Source: JAJNPS01 sp031426185 (GTDB taxonomy: Bacteria > Pseudomonadota > Alphaproteobacteria > Rhodobacterales > Rhodobacteraceae). Taken from it: a stretch of 12,767 bases of DNA. Position numbers and translations under genes: made by a program. The notes below the pieces were generated by a model. The model searched no databases. It was given only the letters and a program-made list of their open reading frames with translations, and had not been told where the DNA came from. Below are positions 1 to 5,408 of the stretch, piece by piece (position 1 is the first letter of the stretch; each line of letters begins with the position of its first letter). The stretch covers positions 1 to 12,767 of the forward strand of contig JANPKV010000315.1 of the NCBI GenBank assembly GCA_031426185.1. The letters run 5' to 3'.

Positions 1-170
1 CACAGGATGTGGATCAGCGTGGTCTTGCCGGCGCCGTTGGGTCCCAACAGGGCGAAGGCGGACCGGGCGGGCACCGTCAGGCTGACGTCGTCCAGCGCAC
101 GCGTCCGGCCGTAGCGCTTGGAAACAGATTCGACGCGTATCGCGGGCTCGGAGTTCCCGGCGCCTGACAT
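1..170 (-). CDS. ABC transporter ATP-binding protein, N-terminal part (runs off left edge)
   Basis: This is the first 56 codons of an ABC-type ATPase, read on the minus strand from ATG at 170 and cut by the window edge. The translation begins MSGAGNSEPAIRVESVSKRY and has a complete Walker A motif, GPNGAGKTT, at residues 43-51, preceded by the usual first beta strands (ALDDVSLTVP). Signature and Walker B lie outside the window. Its ATG overlaps the TGA of the upstream binding-protein gene (ATGA at 167-170), so the two are translationally coupled. Quinoprotein alcohol dehydrogenase loci often carry an ABC ATPase and permease pair of unproven substrate, and I infer that this is that ATPase. The ATPase fold is certain; the exact role is not. 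Confidence 0.9.
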   Translation of the reverse strand, partial: MSGAGNSEPAIRVESVSKRYGRTRALDDVSLTVPARSAFALLGPNGAGKTTLIHIL

Positions 171-1039
171 CAGGGTGAAACCTTCGCTGGAAAATCGTAT
201 TGTTCAAGGATGCCCGCGATCGTCCCGTCGGCGGTCAGTGCGGCGATGGTTTCGTCCACGGCCGCGCGGAGAAAGGTTTCCTGAGACAACAGCAGCGCGC
301 CCACTCCCAGGCTAGTTGGTGGCAATGGATTCGGATCGATCACGCGCAGGTTCGCGATGGCGTCGCCGCCACGCTGTCTTGACCACAACGTCGGGGCCCA
401 GACCAGGGCGACGTCGACAGTACCGTTCACGAGCGCGTTCAGCGCGGCGTCATTAGAGCTCATCGGGTAGGTCGGCCAGCGCTCTTCTGCGGGCAGCGCC
501 GTAAGGTAGGTGACCAGCCGGACGTGGGCGGACGTCCCCATGCTTGCCCCGATCGGGCGCCCGGGCCCCAGATCCGCTAGCGCGTTAACATCAGGATCGA
601 GGGCGACCAAGACATATGCGGCCTCGTAATAGGGACGTGTCACGCTGGCCCAACCGGCATATCCTCCCGAGATCAGCTTGAACCCCATCTGAATGTCGCA
701 GTGTTCCAGCAAAAGCGCATAGACCTTTGTGATGTCCTCCTGGACCTGTTCGCTTGTGATCGTGTAGCGCACCGGCTCAAGCAGAAGGCCCTGGGCAATG
801 GCGTCTGCAATGGCGGCCGCCACCTCCCAGTCGGGGTCGCGCGGGTCAACGCAGTAGCGAAGCTTGGACTCGTCCAGACGCTTGCCCAACTCCCACTGGT
901 TCGGGGCGTAGGGCCGTTCGAAGAACTCCGGTTCAGCCTGGGCAGAGACCGACGCAGGTGCCAGCGTGAAGATCGACATTGCAGTCACCAGTGCCAGATG
1001 CACGACGGTGAAGCGAAAAGGCGTGGATGCTACGGGCAA
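170..1039 (-). CDS. XoxJ/MxaJ-like periplasmic binding protein associated with a quinoprotein dehydrogenase
   Basis: This is a periplasmic solute-binding-type protein (PBP2 fold) of the group found beside PQQ-dependent dehydrogenases. Methylotroph relatives MxaJ and XoxJ are thought to help mature or activate the dehydrogenase rather than feed a transporter. Family hallmarks are LRYCVDPRDPDW near the N-terminus of the mature domain, DIQMGF in the middle and VDVALVWAP in the second lobe. A signal peptide is visible, with hydrophobic VVHLALVTAMSIFTLAP and probable cleavage after ASVSA. Start choice: the frame is open to a TTG at 1078, but the TTG at 1039 has a clear GAGGT six bases upstream and gives a signal peptide of ordinary length, so I prefer it (about 289 residues; 302 from 1078). 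An ATG lies further in, with no ribosome site. It sits 80 bases after the dehydrogenase stop and its TGA overlaps the next ATG. No cytochrome c gene lies between it and the dehydrogenase, unlike classic xoxFGJ. Confidence 0.85.
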   Translation of the reverse strand: MPVASTPFRFTVVHLALVTAMSIFTLAPASVSAQAEPEFFERPYAPNQWELGKRLDESKLRYCVDPRDPDWEVAAAIADAIAQGLLLEPVRYTITSEQVQEDITKVYALLLEHCDIQMGFKLISGGYAGWASVTRPYYEAAYVLVALDPDVNALADLGPGRPIGASMGTSAHVRLVTYLTALPAEERWPTYPMSSNDAALNALVNGTVDVALVWAPTLWSRQRGGDAIANLRVIDPNPLPPTSLGVGALLLSQETFLRAAVDETIAALTADGTIAGILEQYDFPAKVSP

Positions 1040-1119
1040 GATCGTACCTCGCAATGGCACCGGGCGGACCTGAGACAATCAGTTCCGCCCGGACCGTGTT
1101 TCACAAGAAGCTCAGGCGA

Positions 1120-2874
1120 TCAATCACCCAGCGCGAAGACGTAGAGCGTCGCAGGGTTGTCCTGAGGCAGCTTGATTTCCGGCGTCAGTGATGCCAACCG
1201 ACCAAGGCCCGAGGCGAAGTTCGCGACGATCGCCACGTACTGCTTGCCGTCCGCTTCGTAGGTGATCGGGAACGATTCCAGCGAATTGCTGAGTTTGCCA
1301 CTGGTCCACAACACTTCGCCCGTCTCGTCGTCAAGCGCGAGGAACTTGCGGTCCAGGCTGCCGACGAACACGATGCCGCCCCCGGTCGGAAGGGTTGAGC
1401 TGGTGATTGGCGGGCGCTGGCGATACATCCACGTGTCCGAAAGGTCCGTCAGGTTGACCGCACGCACCTGACCGATGTTGCCGTCTCCGTCAGGGTGCTC
1501 GACGCGGGTATAGGTCTGCCGTCCACCGCCCGTATAGATCTCGCCCGGGTCGAGCGGCTGCACTGTGGTTTCAGAACAGAACTCCACCATCGGCAGGTAA
1601 AGCGTCTTTGTCCGCGGGCTGTAGGCCGTTGCCTGCCAGGCTTTGGCGCCCGGATCAGCCGGACAGTTGAAGGTGGTCTCGCCAATCACTGGGACCGTTT
1701 CAGGGTTGATGGTCTTGGCCCCAGTCGTCTGGTCGATCGAAAACACCACGTTCTGCGGGACCGTCTCTTTGGCCCATAGCCACTCGCCGGTGGTCCGGTC
1801 AAGCGCCTCGATGATGCCAAGCTTGCCGGTCGTCACGACCATCTGGCGATCTTTGCCCTTGAACGGCAGATCAATGAGCAGGCGCTCGTAAGCGTAGTCA
1901 AGGTCCAGCGTGTCGTTCGCGAGGTACTGGTGATACCACTTCAACTCGCCGGTGTTCGGGTCCATGGCCAAGGTCGAATTGGTGTAAAGCGCATTGTTGG
2001 TGACGTTCGGATCTGCGCTTTTGGGAGACAGCCCGCTCATCTCCGCGTTCCACGGATAGGGTTGGCCGACGCCTGCGAAGATCAGGTTCTGCTCGGGGTC
2101 GTAAGACCCAGAAAGCCAAGCCGATGCGCCAAAGCGGGATTCAAGGGGCACGCCGTTCCAGCTGTTGCCCTCGGGCGTGTCGCCGCGGGCGATGGTATTC
2201 ACACGCCAGAGTTCTTCGCCGGTATTCACGTCATGCCCGGTATAGAAACAGCCGCCGGGCTGCCCACCGCCGCATCCGGTCGTACCCTGAACGATGACAC
2301 CGTTGGCGACGAGCGGTCCCGATGTAAAACTGAAGCCATATTTCGAGTTTGCGACCTGCTTGTCCCAGATCAGTTTGCCGGTCTTGGCGTCGAGGGCAAG
2401 CAGATGCGCATCGCGTGTCGCGATGATCAGCTTATCTTCGTAGATCGCCTTGGAGCGCTCTCCACCAGGATTCACATCTTCGGGCAGATCGTACTGATAC
2501 TCCCAGATCAGATCGCCTGTGGCACCGTTGATCGCTTGGATCAGAGTGGTCGAGTTCTGCAGATACAAGATGCCGTCATGGACGAGCGGAGTTTCCTGGG
2601 TCCGTCCGCCCGGCGTCATCCCCCAGGCCCAAACCAGGTCTAGTTTGGCGACGTTTTCCTTGTTGATCTCGTCAAGTGGGCTGTAGCCCCAGCCGTTGAA
2701 CGTGCGGCGCCACATCAGCCAGTCGCCATCTGGCGGGTTCAGCAGCATCTCGGTGGTGACCGGCGTCATCTTGTCGATCGCGCTGTCCTGCGCAAAAGCG
2801 GTTGGTGCGTAGAGTCCGAAAGCCAGCACCGACGTCATCAGGATAGTTCTGTGTCCCGATTTATTGAGCATCAT
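1120..2874 (-). CDS. PQQ-dependent alcohol dehydrogenase (quinoprotein, methanol/ethanol family-like)
   Basis: This is a periplasmic quinoprotein alcohol dehydrogenase of 584 residues with an eight-bladed beta-propeller that passes electrons from an alcohol to a separate cytochrome c. There is a Sec signal peptide at residues 1-29 (cleavage near AFA/QD). Tryptophan-docking repeats of the type TGxxxW occur at W124, W170, W223, W313, W367 and W523. The motif GVGQPYPWN (residues 268-276) aligns with GTGNPAPWN of methanol dehydrogenase, and D324-L-D326 aligns with the catalytic Asp303 region. There is no C-terminal haem-binding CxxCH, so it is not a quinohaemoprotein. Oddities: Asp at +2 of the catalytic Asp as in lanthanide enzymes, Gln271 for the usual Asn ligand, C201 and C209 in the loop that normally carries a Glu ligand, and no vicinal Cys-Cys. 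The first of two ATGs follows AGAGGA (2881-2886). It leads an operon with the binding protein and ABC ATPase. The substrate (methanol, ethanol, longer alcohol or polyol) cannot be assigned. Confidence 0.93.
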   Translation of the reverse strand: MMLNKSGHRTILMTSVLAFGLYAPTAFAQDSAIDKMTPVTTEMLLNPPDGDWLMWRRTFNGWGYSPLDEINKENVAKLDLVWAWGMTPGGRTQETPLVHDGILYLQNSTTLIQAINGATGDLIWEYQYDLPEDVNPGGERSKAIYEDKLIIATRDAHLLALDAKTGKLIWDKQVANSKYGFSFTSGPLVANGVIVQGTTGCGGGQPGGCFYTGHDVNTGEELWRVNTIARGDTPEGNSWNGVPLESRFGASAWLSGSYDPEQNLIFAGVGQPYPWNAEMSGLSPKSADPNVTNNALYTNSTLAMDPNTGELKWYHQYLANDTLDLDYAYERLLIDLPFKGKDRQMVVTTGKLGIIEALDRTTGEWLWAKETVPQNVVFSIDQTTGAKTINPETVPVIGETTFNCPADPGAKAWQATAYSPRTKTLYLPMVEFCSETTVQPLDPGEIYTGGGRQTYTRVEHPDGDGNIGQVRAVNLTDLSDTWMYRQRPPITSSTLPTGGGIVFVGSLDRKFLALDDETGEVLWTSGKLSNSLESFPITYEADGKQYVAIVANFASGLGRLASLTPEIKLPQDNPATLYVFALGD

Positions 2875-3106
2875 GGAATTTCCTCTCTGACCGGGACATT
2901 ACGCCGCGGTATTTACGTCCTTTGTTTGATCCCGGCAGGCATTTCTTGAGATGTTTTCATCTAAAACAATACGCGGGAACGCCGAGTTGGCGTCAGGTCG
3001 TTACGCCGGGAGCCGCCACCCAAGTCAAAACATACCGCTTCCGGTACAGCTTGATCCTCTCATCTGGCCGACTGTTGCGCCAAGACATTTACGCGTTTGC
3101 TGCCAG
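2875..3106 (-). promoter_or_regulatory. Leader and probable promoter region of the quinoprotein operon
   Basis: This 232-base stretch without a gene lies directly upstream of the dehydrogenase. It contains a good ribosome site (AGAGGA at 2881-2886) and three perfect short inverted repeats: AGATG-TTTT-CATCT (2949-2962), ACGCC-GAGTT-GGCGT (2979-2993) and TACCG-CTTC-CGGTA (3033-3046). On the minus strand a possible -35 TTGACT sits at about 3027-3022, but the matching -10 is weak, so I do not fix a transcription start. The repeats could be operator half-sites or leader hairpins. Their position suggests regulation of the dehydrogenase, but their size is near what chance allows. Confidence 0.4.
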
Positions 3107-3412
3107 TCAGTTTCTGCCCCGCAGCGAGACACTCTCGCAGCGGCGCCGGCGCCTACTGAAAAAGGGAAAAATCGGGAGAGGTGCCGCTTGCGCATTCAAG
3201 TGCGCCTTGGGCGCGACAGACAACGTTGTGCCTGCTGCGACCTCTGCAGTGCCGGGCAAGCGAACGGTCATCAATGCTTCGTCCCCGAAATCGAGGTAGA
3301 TGAAACTGTCTGCGCCCAGGCTCTCGGAATGGACCGCCACACCCGTCAAGGCGCCGCCTTCGCCCCCGACGATGTCCAGATGCTCCGGCCGGACGCCCAC
3401 TTTGTGCGCGGG
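3107..3412 (-). pseudogene. Orphan C-terminal TOBE-type domain of a UgpC/MalK-like sugar ABC ATPase
   Basis: On the minus strand this frame reads KVGVRPEHLDIVGGEGG, then GVAVHSESLGADSFIYLDFG and TVRLPGTAEVAAGTTLSVAP. This is the regulatory C-terminal TOBE domain typical of carbohydrate or sn-glycerol-3-phosphate importer ATPases (MalK/UgpC family, usually around 350-370 residues). No nucleotide-binding domain is present: upstream of about 3412 the frame continues into AT-richer sequence with no family resemblance. Only about 70 residues of homology survive, followed by an atypical arginine-rich tail (FFSRRRRRCESV) encoded by palindromic DNA at 3124-3153. I infer a 5'-truncated remnant left by a deletion or insertion. 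It has no convincing start codon or ribosome site, since the GTG at 3400 lies inside the domain. Confidence 0.75.
3124..3153. repeat. Two adjacent perfect palindromes
   Basis: GCGAGA-CAC-TCTCGC (3124-3138) has a 6-base perfect stem with a 3-base loop. Three bases later GGCGCCGGCGCC (3142-3153) is a 12-base perfect palindrome. Neither is followed by a T-run on either strand, so they are not textbook intrinsic terminators. They sit at the 3' end of the orphan TOBE fragment and could be the remains of its transcription end signal or a recombination scar. Confidence 0.5.
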
Positions 3413-3629
3413 GTGTAGTTGCCAAAACCTCTGGATGTGATGAGTACACAGCTGTAAGAATTTGGTTTGATAATCCGACGATCATCGCAAGTGCAGTAAT
3501 GGAGTATACCAAGCGGGACCATATAATGGCTGGTTTCTGCGTCAAAATAACCCGCGATGGGCTGAATTTAAGAAGCGTCGACATTCCCGATTTGCAATAG
3601 CGCGACATCCTAAAATCGGTGAGCCATGC
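3413..3629. other. AT-richer junction sequence without a recognisable gene
   Basis: This stretch is visibly richer in A+T than the flanking coding DNA and lies between the truncated TOBE fragment and the transposase scrap. A minus-strand frame across it has a short hydrophobic run (SITALAMIVGLSNQILTAV), but it continues out of frame over the TOBE fragment and has no ribosome site or recognised family. I see no RNA gene or terminator. It is probably foreign or degenerated DNA at a rearrangement point. Confidence 0.4.
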
Positions 3630-3658
3630 TGCGCCATTGGTTAAAACGGCATGGCGCA
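3630..3658. repeat. 8-base perfect inverted repeat
   Basis: TGCGCCAT (3630-3637) is the exact reverse complement of ATGGCGCA (3651-3658), with a 13-base A/T-rich spacer. An overlapping alternative pairing is GCCATGC (3623-3629) with GCATGGC (3649-3655). There is no T-run on either side, so a classical terminator is unlikely. It lies at the upstream edge of the transposase remnant and about 170 bases past the stop of the cysteine hydrolase gene. Confidence 0.5.
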
Positions 3659-3679
3659 AGCCTTCTTGCCGAAAGAGGG

Positions 3680-3820
3680 AAGTCGAGGACCTTCGGCTTC
3701 ATCGAGGCGGAGAAGGCCAGCTTCCGGTCAGCCGGATGTCCATGTCCTTGGCGTCATCCGGAGCGGGTTCTGCGCGGATGCCTGTGCCGGGTGCGGCCTG
3801 CACGCTCGGGTTTTCAGCAC
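3680..3820 (+). pseudogene. IS3-family transposase (OrfB) N-terminal remnant, frameshifted
   Basis: On the plus strand the three frames together rebuild the start of an IS3-family OrfB. FGFIEAEKASF (3692-3724) is followed, after an apparent one-base loss, by PVSRM (3724-3738), and after a second one-base loss by VHVLGVIRSGFC (3738-3773). A third shift may give CRVRPAR near 3790-3810. IS3-type OrfB proteins typically begin FAFIEAEKAxFPVxxMCxVLGVSxSGFYAW, and the order and spacing match. The rest of OrfB, including the DDE integrase core, is absent, and I see no OrfA or terminal repeats. It is an inactive scrap, on the strand opposite to all intact genes. Confidence 0.72.
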
Positions 3821-3825
3821 ATGCG

Positions 3826-4506
3826 TCAAACGAACCGCTCAAGTATCTCACTCACCGTCAGCACGTCTCCAAACTGCTGGATAACGGTTTCCAGCGTCGC
3901 GCGGTGTTCATCGTCCGACAGCGCAGCGGTTGCATCGGAGACCATGACAACGCCGAAGTCCATCATCATGGCGTCACGCGCAGTGGATTCGCAGCAGACA
4001 TTGGTCTTGGTTCCCGCAATCAGAACAGTATCGATGCCAAAGCCGCGCAGGACGCGCTCCAAGCTGGACGACCCCGGAATGAGTGCGCTGTAGCGGTTCT
4101 TCAGGATTTTCATGTCACCCTGTTTGACATCCAGTCCAGCCCAGACCTGCTGTCCCTCACGGCCAGGGGCGAGGCTTTGAATGGTTCGGCTGCGAACCTC
4201 TGCTGCAACGAAGTGGTCGAAGAAACCGGACCAATCGCTGCCCACCGCCGTCGATACATTAGCGTGGTTGACCCAGATGACATGACCACCCGCCTCGCGC
4301 ATCCCGGCGGCAAGGCGGTTGATTGGCGCGACAAGGCCCCGCGACAGCGGCACTTCTGCGGGCGCTCCGGGGGCGCAGAAGGTGCCCTGCATGTCGATCA
4401 CAACAAGTGCGGATCTTGCTGCGACAAGGTGATCGAACAAATGAAGCCTGCCGCGCCGGGCGACTACGCGGTCGATGATGTGCTGGCGGATGGCTACGTC
4501 GTGCAT
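3826..4506 (-). CDS. Isochorismatase-family cysteine amidohydrolase
   Basis: This is a cytosolic hydrolase of 226 residues with the isochorismatase fold, whose members split C-N bonds of amides, ureido and carbamoyl compounds. The catalytic triad is visible: D38 in LVVIDMQ, K136 in LKNRYSA and C171 in TKTNVCCEST. The TNVC(x)EST signature and KxRYSA motif are closer to ureidoacrylate (RutB) or biuret-type amidohydrolases than to classic N-carbamoylsarcosine amidase, which has TSGC. Length is normal for the family. The start at 4506 has GGAG seven bases upstream. It is the last gene of the hyu operon, 36 bases after the second regulator. Context suggests it acts on the product of HyuA/HyuB, releasing ammonia or carbamate, but the substrate is not known. 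Its 3' side abuts the transposase remnant, and the C-terminus (DVLTVSEILERFV) looks complete. Confidence 0.92.
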   Translation of the reverse strand: MHDVAIRQHIIDRVVARRGRLHLFDHLVAARSALVVIDMQGTFCAPGAPAEVPLSRGLVAPINRLAAGMREAGGHVIWVNHANVSTAVGSDWSGFFDHFVAAEVRSRTIQSLAPGREGQQVWAGLDVKQGDMKILKNRYSALIPGSSSLERVLRGFGIDTVLIAGTKTNVCCESTARDAMMMDFGVVMVSDATAALSDDEHRATLETVIQQFGDVLTVSEILERFV

Positions 4507-4542
4507 CGGTTTTCTCCGTAAAGGTGAGCGGCGCGAGGACCG

Positions 4543-5136
4543 TCAGAAACTTAGGCCGTCCGAAAACACCCAGATAACGCAGCTGGGGCCATTGGCCGCG
4601 TTTTCCCAGCGGTGCGGCTCGGTGGAGAAGAAGTGGATCGTGTCGCCGGGGAAGAGATCATGCACCCGTCCCTCGACATGATAGCGGATGGCACCAGACA
4701 GAACGTGGCAGATCTCTTCGCCAGGATGCGTCATGTCTTCTTCTCCCGAACGCGCATCTACCGCCAGTGTGCCGGCACGCGCTTCGAGCACGCCCAAGCC
4801 AAAGCTGCCATGCAGATCCATCAAAGCAAGACCCATGCCGGGTAGGTCGAGACGCGGGCGGCGACCTGCCCGTACGACTGAGACTGGCGCCGAGCGGATG
4901 GTGTTGCGGCTGGTCAGGAAACCGAGGTTTGCCTCCAGTGAAGCGGCGAGATTGATCGCATGAACGAGGCTTGGATGCATAAGCCCATTCTCGATCTTGC
5001 TGATGGTACTGGCCGGCACTCCGCTGGCGTTGGCGAGGTCTGCAAGATTCCAGCCTCGCTCGATGCGCAACGCGCGCAGGGTATCGCCGATGCCGTCGGC
5101 GGACCACGTCGGCGCAGGGGCCACGATACTGGTCAT
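4543..5136 (-). CDS. XRE-family regulator with C-terminal cupin (second of two)
   Basis: This is a 197-residue DNA-binding regulator. An XRE/HTH_3 domain at residues about 17-71 (LRALRIERGWNLADLANASG, then STISKIENG) is followed by a cupin barrel at about 120-193. The cupin motifs are conserved: H137-PGEE, H144 in ICHVLSG, GDTIHFF and H175 in EPHRWEN, so metal or small-molecule binding is plausible. Such proteins usually sense a pathway metabolite and control nearby catabolic genes. The ATG at 5136 overlaps the stop of the gamma-like gene (ATGA), and 36 bases separate it from the hydrolase gene. It is the second XRE-cupin gene in the same operon and is clearly not a recent copy of the first. 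Autoregulation of the operon is inference. Confidence 0.92.
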   Translation of the reverse strand: MTSIVAPAPTWSADGIGDTLRALRIERGWNLADLANASGVPASTISKIENGLMHPSLVHAINLAASLEANLGFLTSRNTIRSAPVSVVRAGRRPRLDLPGMGLALMDLHGSFGLGVLEARAGTLAVDARSGEEDMTHPGEEICHVLSGAIRYHVEGRVHDLFPGDTIHFFSTEPHRWENAANGPSCVIWVFSDGLSF

Positions 5137-5408
5137 GACAAGGGCAGCCGGTCATCCAGTGCGGCGTCCCCCGCCGAGGCGGTTTCGGTGTCCAAAAGCG
5201 TGGCGCAGCCGGGGCAGATGAACTGCCGCACAAAGACGCCCGCAAAGCCTGTGTCGTATGCCGGGCCGCCTGCGACCGCTAGCGGCAAGTCACGCGCAAC
5301 GGCACCGGCCTTCCACGGGGCGGTGGCAGGACCAAGGTCAAATCCGCAGGCAGAGCAAGTGCATACGATGCCGTCGGTCGTGACTGTGGGCAGGATGTAG
5401 CGGGTCAT
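5133..5408 (-). CDS. Small zinc-ribbon protein, acetone carboxylase gamma subunit-like
   Basis: This 91-residue protein has cysteines at C16-x-C18-xx-C21 (CTCSACGFDLG) and C65-xx-C68 (FICPGCATLLDTE), a zinc ribbon. The combination CGxDLG, a central WK...RD and RxFxCPGCxTLLDTE strongly recalls the gamma subunit of acetone and acetophenone carboxylases (Acetone_carb_G type), although it is shorter than typical acetone carboxylase gamma. It lies directly after hyuB with an ATGA overlap (5405-5408) and is itself overlapped by the next regulator gene, so it is probably made in stoichiometric amounts with HyuB. I infer it is a structural subunit of a HyuA-HyuB-gamma complex. Plain hydantoinases and oxoprolinases are not generally described with this subunit, which favours a carboxylase-like enzyme. 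Zinc binding is predicted, not shown. Confidence 0.82.
   Translation of the reverse strand: MTRYILPTVTTDGIVCTCSACGFDLGPATAPWKAGAVARDLPLAVAGGPAYDTGFAGVFVRQFICPGCATLLDTETASAGDAALDDRLPLS

Noticed and set aside
1120..2874. Calling the dehydrogenase xoxF
   Set aside because: The DLD motif is suggestive, but the vicinal cysteines and two metal ligands typical of XoxF are not present, so a specific symbol is not justified.
3630..3658. Intrinsic terminator of the hyu operon
   Set aside because: The hairpin arms are good, but no T-run follows on either strand and it lies about 170 bases past the stop.
3153..3659. Minus-strand open frame (168 residues) through the junction region
   Set aside because: It reads the TOBE remnant in the wrong frame and has no ribosome site. 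The hydrophobic stretch alone is too little to support a gene.
3826..4506. Calling the hydrolase N-carbamoylsarcosine amidase or RutB
   Set aside because: The active-site signature TNVCCEST is unlike the classic N-carbamoylsarcosine amidase, and no other rut genes are present. Only the family is certain.
3619..4521. Plus-strand open frame (300 residues) opposite the cysteine hydrolase
   Set aside because: Most of it is antisense to the hydrolase, which has a full catalytic triad. Only its 5' part overlaps the transposase scrap, and that is frameshifted.
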